In this document: positions 26,099 to 34,843 of the stretch, in pieces
Layout of the letters: every line of letters begins with the position of its first letter
How positions within the stretch are numbered: position 1 is the stretch's first letter
DNA from: Epidermidibacterium keratini
GTDB taxonomy: Bacteria; Actinomycetota; Actinomycetes; Mycobacteriales; Antricoccaceae
Direction of reading: 5' to 3'
DNA length: 64,000 bases
Assembly: GCF_009834025.1 (NCBI RefSeq)
Contig: NZ_CP047156.1
Span: forward strand, 3,954,809-4,018,808
Program-made: the position numbers and the translations under genes
The notes under the pieces: generated by a model
Seen by the model: only the letters and a program-made list of their open reading frames with translations
The model's database searches: none
What the model was told of the DNA's origin: nothing

Positions 26099-26815
26099 TT
26101 AATCTTGCTCCGCCTCGTCGCGCGGTGGGTCGGCGGGCACCCGACGCGCGATTCGCTGCATGGACAGCCCGACGAGGTACGACGTCAGCCCGGCGAGGAA
26201 GGCGAGCCCGGCAAGCTGTTCGAACATCATCACCCCTCGCGCGAGCGGCCGTGCCGGCACGATGTCAGACAGCCCCGTGCTCGAGAGGTTCGTGACCGAG
26301 AGGAACAGCAGCTCAGTCCACGTGCGCGGCTCGCCGGGGTTGATCGGCCCGGTGAAGGACCCAGGCTGCAGCACCTGTACGAAGAGGTAGACATAGGAGA
26401 ACGCCCACGCCAGCAGCGTAAATGTCGCACCGATCGCAAAGAGGTCGTCTCGGGTGACGACGAGATCGCGCACCATGTAGGAGATCAGCGAGTACGCCGT
26501 GACGAAGTAGAAGAGTGCGTGGACCGCGGCCGACGTGGCCTCGACCCACGTGTCATCACGAAGCGCGCTCAACACCGCAAAGATCACCACGACGGCGGCG
26601 ATCGCGGCGATCAGCGAGGTCGGCACCGGAGAGTGACGTACGACGTGCACCGCCAGGCAGAGCACGATGATGCCGAAGACCTCAAACAGCACCCGCCCGG
26701 CGCCCGCGTCTTCGATCAGCGGGTAGATGATCAGCCCGAGCAGCTGCGCTCCGAGCAGGAATGCTGACGGATGCCGCGCGAAGTGATTGCGGCGGTGTCG
26801 GCGTGCAGTGTCCAT
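26099..26815 (-). CDS. Two-TM-pore (ion channel 2-like) membrane protein with a non-canonical filter
   Basis: 238 residues, about five membrane helices plus a re-entrant pore region. The segment ELLFLSVTNLSSTGLSDIVP, followed by PLARGVMMFEQLAGLAFLAGL, aligns with the bacterial K+-channel pore and inner helix, whose filter is TVGYGD. Here the filter reads STGLSD: Val to Thr, Tyr to Leu, second Gly to Ser. K+ selectivity is therefore doubtful; it may be a non-selective or non-conducting relative. The ATG at 26815 follows a 127-bp spacer shared with coaA. Its stop is 4 bp from the mycothione reductase start. Confidence 0.7.
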   Translation of the reverse strand: MDTARRHRRNHFARHPSAFLLGAQLLGLIIYPLIEDAGAGRVLFEVFGIIVLCLAVHVVRHSPVPTSLIAAIAAVVVIFAVLSALRDDTWVEATSAAVHALFYFVTAYSLISYMVRDLVVTRDDLFAIGATFTLLAWAFSYVYLFVQVLQPGSFTGPINPGEPRTWTELLFLSVTNLSSTGLSDIVPARPLARGVMMFEQLAGLAFLAGLTSYLVGLSMQRIARRVPADPPRDEAEQD

Positions 26816-26942
26816 GTCGGTGAACTGTACTGGCAGGGCCCGCGCGATCGCGGCGCATCGCGCCTACCCACGCTGCGTTGAACTCGTGTGAAAATTGCCG
26901 CAAACCGGCGACACATCACAGTGAAACGGCAAGGATGATCGC

Positions 26943-27938
26943 ATGTCGGTCCCCCATCCCACGTCGCAGGCCACGCCGGCCCGTCGTCGTACTCGCAAGT
27001 CAGGCAACGTCCCGCACCTGTTCTTGGAGTTCGACCGTCGCGAGTGGGAGGAGCTCGCCGAAAACACGCCGCTTCCGTTGAGCTCGGCCGAGCTCGAGCA
27101 GATCCGCGGCATCGGCGAGTCGATCGATCTCGACGAGGTGCAGTCGGTCTACCAGCCGCTCTCGCGGCTGCTGAACCTCTACGCCGGCGGCACCCATGCG
27201 GTCTGGGAGGCGCAGCGGGAGTTCCTGCGCTCGACCGAGAAGAAGGTGCCCTTCATCATCGCGGTCTCTGGGTCGGTCGCGGTCGGCAAGTCGACGACCG
27301 CGCGCCTGCTGCAGACCCTGCTCTCGCGCTGGCCCAACACGCCCGAGGTCGAGCTGATCACCACCGACGGGTTCCTGTATCCCAACGCCGTACTCGAGGA
27401 GCGCGGCTTGCTGGAGCGCAAGGGCTTCCCGGAGTCCTACGACCGGCGGGCCCTGCTGCAGTTCGTGGCCGAGGTCAAGGCCGGCCGGGCCGAGGTCGCG
27501 GCACCGCTCTATTCCCACCTGGTCTATGACGTCACCGACGAGAAGAAGCTGGTGCGTACGCCGGACATCCTGATCATCGAAGGGCTGAACGTCCTGCAGC
27601 ACGGCGTCTCGACCAACGGCAAGGTCCCGGCCGTCTTCCTGTCGGACTTCTTCGACTTCTCGATCTACGTCGACGCGCAGGAGTCGATCATCAAGCAGTG
27701 GTACGTCGACCGCTTCCTGGCGCTACGCGAGACGGCGTTCAGCGACCCAAACTCGTTTTTCAAGCGCTTCGCCTCGCTGTCGTACGACGAGGCCGTCGCG
27801 ACCGCATCGGGCATTTGGGACTCGATCAACGGGCCCAACCTGACCCAGAACATCCTGCCGACCCGCTCGCGCGCCCGGCTGATTCTCACCAAGGGCGCCG
27901 ACCACCAGGTCGAGCGGATCCGGCTGCGCCGCATCTAG
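26943..27938 (+). CDS. coaA: Type I pantothenate kinase
   Basis: 331 residues. Walker [16 protein letters not shown] (about 104-118) with the surrounding PFIIAVSGS is diagnostic of Coa[36 protein letters not shown] and IEGLNVLQ complete the pantothenate and ATP sites, and [14 protein letters not shown] is conserved. It phosphorylates pantothenate in the first step of CoA synthesis. The ATG at 26943 has AAGGA about 8 nt upstream; the first 20 residues are a basic, non-conserved extension. It is followed 18 bp later by a decayed SDR. Confidence 0.95.
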   Translation: MSVPHPTSQATPARRRTRKSGNVPHLFLEFDRREWEELAENTPLPLSSAELEQIRGIGESIDLDEVQSVYQPLSRLLNLYAGGTHAVWEAQREFLRSTEKKVPFIIAVSGSVAVGKSTTARLLQTLLSRWPNTPEVELITTDGFLYPNAVLEERGLLERKGFPESYDRRALLQFVAEVKAGRAEVAAPLYSHLVYDVTDEKKLVRTPDILIIEGLNVLQHGVSTNGKVPAVFLSDFFDFSIYVDAQESIIKQWYVDRFLALRETAFSDPNSFFKRFASLSYDEAVATASGIWDSINGPNLTQNILPTRSRARLILTKGADHQVERIRLRRI

Positions 27939-27956
27939 ACCGGAGGCCGACCGGCA

Positions 27957-28878
27957 TGTCCGAGGCTGCTGACCGCTTCACTGAGCGGACCGCGATCGTC
28001 ACCGGTGCCGGCAGCGTCGGCGACGGCGACTCGGTCGGATTCGCCATCGCCCGAACACTCGCGCGGCAAGGTGCGAACGTCGTACTCGTCGACCGCGCGA
28101 CCGACCTCGCCGAGCACTCGGCGACGGGACCGCGGCAGACGGCGTGCCCGAGTCACGCCTGCTGGTGGCCGAGGCAGACGTCACCAGCGAGACGGACTGC
28201 GCCCGCGTGGCCGCTGCCGCACTCGATCGCTTCGGCGCTATCAGCGTGCTGGTCAACAACGTGGGCGTGACCGGACCCTCCGGTGACGCTGTCGCGCTGG
28301 ACCCGGCCGAGTGGGAACGCGCCCTCGCGATCAACGTGACCTCGATGATGCTGATGGCCCGCGTATCGGTGCCGCACATGCCCAGCGACGGGACCGCGGC
28401 AATCGTCAACATCTCTTCTGGCGCAGGCCTTCGCGGCGGACATCACTCCCTGCTGTATCCGACGTCCAAGGGTGCCGTGGTCAACATGACCCGGGCAATG
28501 GCGGTGCACCACGGCCGCGCCGGCGTACGCGTCAACTGCGTCGCGCCCGGTCTGATCTACACACCGATGGTGGCCCGTCGCGGAATGTCCGACGAGCAGC
28601 GTCAGGCTCGGGCGGAACACAACCTGCTCGGCATCGAGGGCCGCGCCGACGACGTCGCCGACGCGGTCGCGTTCCTCGCCAGTGACGAGGCGCGCTGGAT
28701 CACCGGCGTCATCCTTCCGGTCGACGGTGGCGAGTACGCCGGCGATCCGTCGCTCCCGGTCCGCAGAATGCCAGGCAGACCTGACCGGCGGCCTCACGGC
28801 GTAGTCACCGTGTCGGTTAGCCCTCGACCTTCATCTCGCCCATTTCGCCCCAGCCGTCGCCCTCGACCTGCCGGCTGA
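27957..28878 (+). pseudogene. Short-chain dehydrogenase/reductase, frameshifted
   Basis: The N-terminal half starts at ATG 27957 and reads RTAIVTGAGSVGDGDSVGFAIARTLARQGANVVLVDR, a normal SDR cofactor site (TGxxxGxG). Between about 28110 and 28140 the reading frame shifts by +1. From there the second frame reads GVPESRLLVAEADVTSE, VLVNNVGVTGPSG, NISSGAG, YPTSKGAVVNMTRAMA (catalytic Tyr/Lys) and VRVNCVAPG. After LPVDGGEYAGD the frame runs on without homology for about 45 codons and overlaps the opposing gene by 62 bp, so the natural stop also appears lost. It is either a decaying gene or a sequencing error at one base; function and substrate are unknown. Confidence 0.8.
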
Positions 28879-29140
28879 CGATCTTCGGCGTCGACTCAAG
28901 CGCCTGCGGCAGCTCCTTCATCGCCTTCGCGAAGTGATCGGAGCTCACGTGCGGCTCGGCGCCGTCGTCGGTGAATGCCTCGACGAGGACGAACTCGCTC
29001 GGGTCCTCGACGCTGCGTGACCACTCGAACCACAGGTTGCCTGGCTCGGCGCGCGTCGCCTTCGTGAAGTCGTCGACCAGGTCAAGCCAGCGATCGGTCC
29101 ACTCCGGTTTCGTCTTGAACTTGACCACGATGAGATACAA
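28817..29140 (-). CDS. Putative quinol monooxygenase (ABM domain)
   Basis: About 107 residues, a single antibiotic-biosynthesis-monooxygenase ferredoxin-like domain: LIVVKFKTKPEWTDRWLDLVDDFTKATRAEPGNLWFEWSRS, then FVLVEAFTDDGAEPHVSSDHFAKAMKELP. This is the YgiN-like pattern with the conserved E-P-G-x-x-x-F/Y-x-W and H-x-x-S-x-H-F elements. The TTG at 29140 is preferred, with AAAGGCGG about 8 nt upstream; the longer frame to 29212 adds a non-conserved leader. The substrate is not deducible. It is divergent from the IclR gene. Confidence 0.78.
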   Translation of the reverse strand: MYLIVVKFKTKPEWTDRWLDLVDDFTKATRAEPGNLWFEWSRSVEDPSEFVLVEAFTDDGAEPHVSSDHFAKAMKELPQALESTPKIVSRQVEGDGWGEMGEMKVEG

Positions 29141-29239
29141 CGGGCCGCCGCCTTTCGCTTCGATGAATTCGTTGCGCCTACCGACGTGATCGTCGGGGTA
29201 GATGGATTCCACGTCAAGACGAAGGCAGGATCTACGACT

Positions 29240-30037
29240 ATGACATCGCGCAGCGTGTCCTCGCGTCCGCCGGCCGACCGGTCCGCGGACGGACCGCTGC
29301 AGCGCGCGCTCGGCATCATCGAGCTCGTCGCCGAACGCGGCGGCGCCAGCGCCCGCGAGATCGCCGACGGACTCGGCTTGCCACTGCCCACCGTCTACCG
29401 GCTCGCGGGCGAGCTCGCCGACGCCGGCTACCTAGTGCATATCCGCAGCGAGCGGCGCTACGAGCTCGGCACGGAATTGCACCGGCTCGGGATGTCGCTG
29501 CACCGCCAGCTCGGGTTATCACGGCCGGTCACCCGCGAGGTGGCGCGGCTGCATGAGTCGACCGGCTGCGCGGCCTACCTCGCGGTGTTGCGCGGCTCGG
29601 AGCTTGTCATGGTCCACGTGGTGGACTCCCCCGACTGTCCGCGGCTGCAGCCCATGCGCTTCGGCTTCCACGAGGTCCCGCACGCGACGGCGTTCGGCAA
29701 GGTGCTGCTGGCAGACCTGGACGTGCCGACGCGCGATGAGTACCTGCAGCGCAACCCGCTGCGCACGCTCACCGCTCACACGACGGTCGACCGTGACGCC
29801 CTGGACCAGGAGCTGACCGATGTCGCGAACCGCGGGATCGCCTGGGAGCGCGAGGAGTTCTTGGCCGGCTGGGCCTGCGCCGCCGTACCGCTGCGTCGAC
29901 CGGATGCCGGGCTGCTCGGAGCCGTCGCGGTGTCTGCGCAGCCTGACCGCCTGGTGCCACGCCAGCCGCAGATCGAGGCACGCCTGCGCCAAGTCGCATC
30001 GCGTATCGCGGCACTGCTGCGCGGCGTAACGCGGTGA
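29240..30037 (+). CDS. IclR-family transcriptional regulator
   Basis: 265 residues. An N-terminal winged HTH (about 18-80: LQRALGIIELVAERGGASAREIADGLGLPLPTVYRLAGELADAGYL) is followed by the IclR effector domain (VTREVARLHESTGCAAYLAVLRGSELVMVHVVDS; HATAFGKVLLADL; REEFLAGWACAAVPLR). Such proteins regulate small catabolic units. The ATG at 29240 has AGGCAGGA about 9 nt upstream. Its likely targets are the divergent ABM gene or the GMC oxidoreductase pair downstream, but there is no direct evidence. Confidence 0.9.
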   Translation: MTSRSVSSRPPADRSADGPLQRALGIIELVAERGGASAREIADGLGLPLPTVYRLAGELADAGYLVHIRSERRYELGTELHRLGMSLHRQLGLSRPVTREVARLHESTGCAAYLAVLRGSELVMVHVVDSPDCPRLQPMRFGFHEVPHATAFGKVLLADLDVPTRDEYLQRNPLRTLTAHTTVDRDALDQELTDVANRGIAWEREEFLAGWACAAVPLRRPDAGLLGAVAVSAQPDRLVPRQPQIEARLRQVASRIAALLRGVTR

Positions 30038-30071
30038 GTAGGCCGTTCTCACTGGCTGAGAATCAACCTAC
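30038..30071. terminator. Interrupted hairpin after the IclR gene
   Basis: GTAGG..TTCTCA ctggc TGAGAA..CCTAC: two stacked stems of 5 and 6 bp directly after the IclR stop. It can act as terminator; an operator role for the downstream operon is an alternative. Confidence 0.5.
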
Positions 30072-30139
30072 GTGCGTCGTCGTGAATCGGCTTAGCGTGC
30101 ATACACCCATCGCAGCATCGCACACACCGGAGGCGCACT

Positions 30140-30694
30140 ATGGCGCACGAAGGGCAGTACGACGAGGTCCCCCAGTCGCCGGAGCAGGTCGCGACCGGTG
30201 ACGGCGACGCGCCGCCGGAGGAGCTCACCGACCAGCAGGCCAAATTGCTCATCCGGGTGCTGCGGGTGGCCTATCCGCATCCGAGCTTCCCCGATGCGCC
30301 GTACGACCGGGCCAGCAAGGCGGTGCAGGACGCTGAGGGCGCGGACGACGTACTCGTCGCCGGGCTGCGTGACCTGGACGAACGCGCCGGGGGCGACTTC
30401 GCCGCTCTCGACGACGAGCAAGCAACGGAGATTCTCAAGGCGGTCGACGGCTCGCCGTTCTTCACGCTGATCAAGGCCACCACCGTGGTCGCGCTGTACG
30501 ACGACCACGAGGTGTGGGATCTGCTCGGCTACGAGGGCAGCTCGTTCGACAAGGGCGGATATCTCAACCGCGGCTTCGACGACCTCGACTGGCTGCCAGA
30601 CCCGCGCATCGAGGAGTACGACGGCGCGCCGCGTCCCGAGCTCGTCACCGAAACCGCCGAAACCGCGCAGTCACCGGCAAAGGAGCAGCGATGA
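30140..30694 (+). CDS. Gluconate 2-dehydrogenase subunit 3-like protein (small subunit of a GMC oxidoreductase)
   Basis: 184 residues. The region FFTLIKATTVVALYDDHEVWDLLGYEGSSFDKGGYLNRGFDDLDWLPDPR (about 111-161) matches the C-terminal pattern of the gluconate_2-dh3 family, the small subunit that accompanies FAD-dependent GMC dehydrogenases. Unlike the classical periplasmic version, no twin-arginine or Sec signal is visible at the acidic N-terminus (MAHEGQYDEVPQS). The start has CCGGAGG about 5 nt upstream. Its TGA overlaps the large subunit's ATG (ATGA), supporting a stoichiometric pair. Confidence 0.78.
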   Translation: MAHEGQYDEVPQSPEQVATGDGDAPPEELTDQQAKLLIRVLRVAYPHPSFPDAPYDRASKAVQDAEGADDVLVAGLRDLDERAGGDFAALDDEQATEILKAVDGSPFFTLIKATTVVALYDDHEVWDLLGYEGSSFDKGGYLNRGFDDLDWLPDPRIEEYDGAPRPELVTETAETAQSPAKEQR

Positions 30695-32256
30695 CCAGCA
30701 TCGAGCAGAACGAGCCCGCCGTGGTCATCATCGGCTCGGGCGCGGGCGGCGGCACCATCGCGCACGAGCTGACCACGCAGGGCGTCGACTGTGTGCTGTT
30801 GGAGGCCGGCCCGCACCTGACCGCCGACGACTACGAGAACGACGAGTGGCGCGCCTTCAACCAGATGGCCTGGCTCGACGACCGGACCACGAGCGGTTCG
30901 TGGCGCGTGGCCAACGACTTTCCCAATCTGCCGGCCTGGATCGTCAAGGCGGTCGGTGGCTCGACGACGCACTGGTCGGGCGCGACGCCGCGGTTCATGG
31001 CTCATGAGTTTGCCGCGCGGACGACGTACGGCGACATCGACGGCGCTAATCTGCTCGACTGGCCGGTCACCTTGGCCGAGCTTGCGCCGTGGTACGACCG
31101 TGCTGAGCAGGCGATCGGCTCGACCCACCGACACGGCCGGCCGCCGCTGCCGGCCAACAACAACTACAAGGTGATGGCCAACGGCGCCGAGCGCGCGGGC
31201 TACAAGTACTACGCCACCGGCCCTTATGGCACCAATGCCACGCCGTACGACGACCGCCCGGCGTCGATCCAGGACGGCTTCAACTTCCAAGGCGACAAGA
31301 ACGGCTCGAAATGGTCGACGCTGGTGCGCGAGATCCCGCGGGCGCTTGCGACCGGACACCTCGATCTGCGCCCGGAGTGTCAGGCCGTCCGCATCACCCA
31401 TGACGCATCCGGCACCGTCGATGGTGTGGAGTATCTCGATGCCGCAGGCAATCTGCACAAACAGGCGGCGCGCGTGGTGTGCGTTGCCGGCAACTCCATC
31501 GAGACGCCGCGGCTGCTGCTCATGAGCGCAAGCTCGCAGCACCCGGGCGGGCTGGCCAACTCCTCGGGGCAGGTCGGGCGCAACTACATGCGTCACACGA
31601 CCGGCTCGGCGTACGCGACCTTCGAGAACCCGGTGCGGATGTATCGCGGCGAGACGATGGCCGGGATCATCGCCGACGAAGCCAAGCACGACCCGTCTCG
31701 CGGGTTTGCCGGTGGCTACTACATGGAGACGCTGTCGCTGGGGCCGGCATTCCTCGCAAGCTTCGTCGAACCCGGCGAGTGGGGGCGCTCCTTCACCGAG
31801 AAGCTCGATGCCTACGAGCGCACCGCGGGCATGTGGATCGTCGGTGAGGACATGCCGCAGGAGAGCAACGCGATCACGCTCAACACCGACCAGAAGGACG
31901 CGCACGGACTGCCGACGCCCAACGTGCATTTCGATGACCACCCCAACGACGTCGCGATGCGCGAGCACGGATATGCCGCCGCCGATGAGGTGTACGGCGC
32001 GGTCGGGGCACTGTCGGTGCACCACACCCCGCCGTACCCCTCGACGCACAACCTCGGGACCGCCCGGATGAGCGAGCGCCCCGAAGACGGGGTGGTCAAC
32101 GGCTATGGCCGGGCGCACGACGTACCCAACCTGTTTGTCTCCGACGGGTCGGTGATGACCACCGGTGGCGCGGCCAACCCGACGCTGACCATCGTCGCGC
32201 TGGCGATGCGCCAAGCCGACCACATCATGAATCAGATGAAATCCGGTGAACTCTAG
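30691..32256 (+). CDS. GMC-family FAD-dependent oxidoreductase (large subunit)
   Basis: 521 residues. VVIIGSGAGGGTIAHELTTQGVDCVLLEAGP is the FAD-binding Rossmann motif; KAVGGSTTHWSGATPRF lies at the flavin site. The C-terminal HNLGTARMSERPEDGVVN...NLFVSDGSVMTTGGAANPTLTIVALAMRQADHI is the GMC_oxred_C signature with the catalytic His and Asn regions. With its 30140 partner it resembles gluconate/sorbitol/alcohol dehydrogenases, but the substrate cannot be told. No cytochrome c subunit follows. No signal peptide is visible, so the complex may be cytoplasmic. Confidence 0.88.
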   Translation: MTSIEQNEPAVVIIGSGAGGGTIAHELTTQGVDCVLLEAGPHLTADDYENDEWRAFNQMAWLDDRTTSGSWRVANDFPNLPAWIVKAVGGSTTHWSGATPRFMAHEFAARTTYGDIDGANLLDWPVTLAELAPWYDRAEQAIGSTHRHGRPPLPANNNYKVMANGAERAGYKYYATGPYGTNATPYDDRPASIQDGFNFQGDKNGSKWSTLVREIPRALATGHLDLRPECQAVRITHDASGTVDGVEYLDAAGNLHKQAARVVCVAGNSIETPRLLLMSASSQHPGGLANSSGQVGRNYMRHTTGSAYATFENPVRMYRGETMAGIIADEAKHDPSRGFAGGYYMETLSLGPAFLASFVEPGEWGRSFTEKLDAYERTAGMWIVGEDMPQESNAITLNTDQKDAHGLPTPNVHFDDHPNDVAMREHGYAAADEVYGAVGALSVHHTPPYPSTHNLGTARMSERPEDGVVNGYGRAHDVPNLFVSDGSVMTTGGAANPTLTIVALAMRQADHIMNQMKSGEL

Positions 32257-32258
32257 GC

Positions 32259-32264
32259 TAAGTT
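32259..32264 (+). promoter_or_regulatory. -10 box TAAGTT of the lipoprotein hydrolase gene (leaderless)
   Basis: TAAGTT starts 3 bp after the GMC stop codon and is followed by 7 nt and the ATG at 32272. It indicates a separate leaderless transcript rather than read-through from the GMC pair. Confidence 0.55.
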
Positions 32265-32271
32265 CTGCAAG

Positions 32272-33168
32272 ATGCGGACCTTGGGACGACATCTCGTAGC
32301 ACTCGCACTCTGCCTGCCGCTGCTGGTCGCGTGCGGCGGCGACGCCGCGACCCCGCCCGAGTCGACATCCAGCGAGACATCGACGACCTCCGACCCGTCG
32401 GCGTCGGCCTCGGGGACAGCGGGTTCGGGCGATCAGACCATCGACGTCGATGGCGCGCAGGTCGCCACCTCGTGCAGCGGCCCGGAAGACTCCGACGGCC
32501 CGACCGTCGTCCTGCTGGCCGGCATGCCCGACCCGCTCACGACGTTTGCCGACCTGCAGGCCTCGATCGCGCAGTCGGCTCGGGTGTGCAGCTACGACCG
32601 ACTTGGTGAGGGCACGAGCTCGCCGCCAGCGGATCAGCAGTCGCTCGCCGACATTGCGACCTTCTTGGACAAAGTCCTTGCGGCACAAGGGATCGACGGC
32701 GACGTGCTCCTGGTCGGTCACTCGTTGGGCGGGCTGGTCGCCGCCCAGTTTGCCCAGCAGTACCAAGACCGTACGGCGGGGCTGCTCCTTCTCGATGCGA
32801 CGCCGCCGTCGATGGTCCAGGCCATCCTGACGCTTATCCCGGACACCGCGACCGACATTGCGGCCGCCGTGCGCGGCGAGATGCTCGCGCTGTCAACCGG
32901 TGAGAATCCCGAGAAGCTTGTCTATCAAGGCGAGGCGATCGGCAGCGTCGGCGACGTCCCGCTGGTCGCGATCCGCCACGGGCAGCCGATCTTTGCGCAG
33001 GTTCCGACGTACGGCGAGGGCATCGAGCAGGCGTGGGTGAGCGGGCAGGATACCTGGCCGACGCTGAGCAGTGACGGCACCCTGCTCGTGGCCGAGTCCA
33101 GTGGCCACTACATCTACCGCGACCAGCCCGACCTGGTCCTCGAACAGGTCACCGCGCTCCTGGACTAG
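32272..33168 (+). CDS. Alpha/beta-hydrolase lipoprotein
   Basis: 298 residues. The lipoprotein signal ends in the lipobox LLVA-C (Cys21), followed by a Ser/Thr-rich linker. The mature domain is an alpha/beta hydrolase: VVLLAGMPDPLTTF (oxyanion region), the nucleophile elbow VGHSLGGLVAAQFA (Ser about 145), and a C-terminal SSGHYIYRDQPDLV with the catalytic His; an acid residue is likely in the TLLVAESSG neighbourhood. It is extracytoplasmic and membrane-anchored; an esterase or lipase is likely, substrate unknown. It is convergent with a GNAT pseudogene, and a long hairpin separates them. Confidence 0.85.
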   Translation: MRTLGRHLVALALCLPLLVACGGDAATPPESTSSETSTTSDPSASASGTAGSGDQTIDVDGAQVATSCSGPEDSDGPTVVLLAGMPDPLTTFADLQASIAQSARVCSYDRLGEGTSSPPADQQSLADIATFLDKVLAAQGIDGDVLLVGHSLGGLVAAQFAQQYQDRTAGLLLLDATPPSMVQAILTLIPDTATDIAAAVRGEMLALSTGENPEKLVYQGEAIGSVGDVPLVAIRHGQPIFAQVPTYGEGIEQAWVSGQDTWPTLSSDGTLLVAESSGHYIYRDQPDLVLEQVTALLD

Positions 33169-33185
33169 CCATCGCTTGGCGCTCC

Positions 33186-33247
33186 TGACCCACGTAGGGC
33201 GCCTCGACCCCACGTATATCTGGGGTCGAGGCACTCCACGTGGGTCA
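33186..33247. terminator. Long two-part hairpin at a convergent junction
   Basis: Outer stem TGACCCACGT / ACGTGGGTCA and inner 12-bp stem GCCTCGACCCCA / TGGGGTCGAGGC, loop CGTATATC. It lies 18 bp past the hydrolase stop and 19 bp before the end of the GNAT pseudogene. Confidence 0.85.
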
Positions 33248-33265
33248 CTGCTCGGGCTGATGCGC

Positions 33266-33512
33266 TCAGGAACGCTCCGCGGCGCGCCACTCGTCGGCGA
33301 GCAGGGCGTACTGCATGCCATCGAGCCAGCGTCCGTCACGATGCAGCGAGTCGGCGATGTTGTAGGCCTCCCGACGCATTCCGAGGCGTTCCATCAGCTT
33401 CCACGAGGCGGTGTTGTCGGCGAAGCAGAGCGCGACGACGCGGCGTCGCCGGTCTGATCGTCAGCCGGTCGGTCACCATGGGCAAGTCGAGATTGGCAAG
33501 GCCACGCGTCAT
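33266..33512 (-). pseudogene. RimJ/RimL-type GNAT acetyltransferase, internally deleted
   Basis: On the minus strand an ATG at 33512 opens MTRGLANLDLPMVTDRLTIRPATP, the standard N-terminus of a RimJ/L-type acetyltransferase. Right after it the sequence jumps, in a different frame, to VALCFADNTASWKLMERLGMRREAYN and ends LLADEWRAAERS plus stop, the standard C-terminus. About 100 central residues, with the first part of the acetyl-CoA site, are missing. A TAGCGT box 6 nt before the ATG is the old leaderless promoter. It is a clear deletion pseudogene between the hydrolase (+) and the amidase (+). Confidence 0.82.
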
Positions 33513-33547
33513 GCCCTGACGCTATCGTCGGCGTCGAGGTGATTTTT

Positions 33548-34843
33548 ATGGGTGAGGCTCAGCAGCAGGTCGGCGCGATCGCGTCCGGACAGACAAGTTC
33601 CGTAGCAGCAACACAGGCCATGATCGAGCGGATCGAGGCTGGTGACGGTGAGATCAACGCAGTGGTGGTCCGCGACTTCGACCGCGCGTTAGAGCAGGCG
33701 GCGTACGCCGATCAGCGGCTCGCGGCCGGCGAGCGCGCGCCCCTGTTGGGCTTGCCGATGACGGTCAAGGAAAGCATCGACATCGCCGGACTGCGATCCA
33801 CCTGGGGGATGCCCGAGCACGCCGATCACGTCGCGAGCCGCGATGCCGTCGTCGTCGACCGGTTGCGCGCTGCCGGAGCGGTGATCGTCGGCAAAACCAA
33901 CGTCTCCCCCGCCCTGGCTGACTTGCAGGCGGTCAACGAGGTATACGGCGCCACCCACAACCCCTACCTGCACGGGCGCACGCCGGGCGGCTCATCGGGA
34001 GGCTCTGCCGCGGCGCTCGCCGCGGGGTTCACGAGCCTGGAGGTCGGCAGCGACATCGGCGGGTCGATCCGCCTCCCGGCGGGATTCTGCGGGGTATGGG
34101 GCCTGAAGCCGACGTACGGCGCGGTCTCCATGCAAGGTCACTACTTGCCCGGCACCGACGGCGCCGACCTGCCACTCGGTGTCGGCGGCCCGCTCGCCCG
34201 CTCGGCCGACGACCTCGCGCTGCTGCTGTCGGTGCTGGCCGACCATCCGCTCGCCGGCCCGCGCAACCTCGACACGCCACGGGTCGCCGTGGTCGCACCG
34301 CACCCCGTCGCCCCGATCGGAGCCGATGTGGCCGCGGCCGTGGATGCCACCGTCGCCGCGCTGGAGGCGCTCGGCGCGCAGATCGACCGTGCGCCGCAGC
34401 TGCCTGACCTACAGACCGACAACCGGCGATACGTCAAGCTCCTCAACACCGCCCTTGCCCACGGCGCTTCTGCCCCCGGGCGCGAACCGTTGAGCGCCTC
34501 GGACTGGCTGGACCTGCTCGATGAGCAGGCGCGGGCGGCCCGCGCGTGGGACGACGTACTCGCCGACCGCTACGACTACGTGCTGGCCCCGACGTTCAGC
34601 CGTACGGCATTCCCGATCGACGACACCGACATCGCCGGCCGCACCCTCGATGTCGACGGCGAGGCGGTGCCGTGTGCCACGCAGCTCGCCTGGGCCGGCA
34701 TGGCGACCTACTCCGGCCTGCCGGCGGTGAGCTTCCCGGCCGGTCGCGGCAACGACGACCTGCCGATCGGGCTGCAGCTGATCGGGCCGCGCCACGGCGA
34801 TCTCGACGTCATCGACCTCGCTGCGCGGGTGGCGCGCGGTTAG
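33548..34843 (+). CDS. Amidase-signature-family amidase
   Basis: 431 residues. The Ser-cisSer-Lys triad is visible: Lys74 in LPMTVKESID, the GGSSGGSAAALAAG loop and GSDIGGSIRLPAGFCGVWGLKPT with the nucleophile Ser. The family includes acetamidase, indoleacetamide hydrolase and GatA; the absence of gatB/gatC nearby and the HNPY-L-GRTPGGSSGG context favour a catabolic amidase of unknown substrate. The ATG at 33548 has GAGGTG 6 nt upstream; a GTG at 33539 overlaps that site. Its TAG stop abuts the second copy of the 41-bp palindromic element. Confidence 0.9.
   Translation: MGEAQQQVGAIASGQTSSVAATQAMIERIEAGDGEINAVVVRDFDRALEQAAYADQRLAAGERAPLLGLPMTVKESIDIAGLRSTWGMPEHADHVASRDAVVVDRLRAAGAVIVGKTNVSPALADLQAVNEVYGATHNPYLHGRTPGGSSGGSAAALAAGFTSLEVGSDIGGSIRLPAGFCGVWGLKPTYGAVSMQGHYLPGTDGADLPLGVGGPLARSADDLALLLSVLADHPLAGPRNLDTPRVAVVAPHPVAPIGADVAAAVDATVAALEALGAQIDRAPQLPDLQTDNRRYVKLLNTALAHGASAPGREPLSASDWLDLLDEQARAARAWDDVLADRYDYVLAPTFSRTAFPIDDTDIAGRTLDVDGEAVPCATQLAWAGMATYSGLPAVSFPAGRGNDDLPIGLQLIGPRHGDLDVIDLAARVARG

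Noticed and set aside
24760..26295. 511-aa plus-strand open frame antisense to mycothione reductase
   Set aside because: Composition is Arg/Asp/Gly-rich with no motif, while the opposite strand encodes an unmistakable flavoenzyme.
30529..32766. 745-aa minus-strand open frame antisense to the GMC oxidoreductase and lipoprotein
   Set aside because: Shadow frame spanning three genes that all have strong family signatures on the plus strand.
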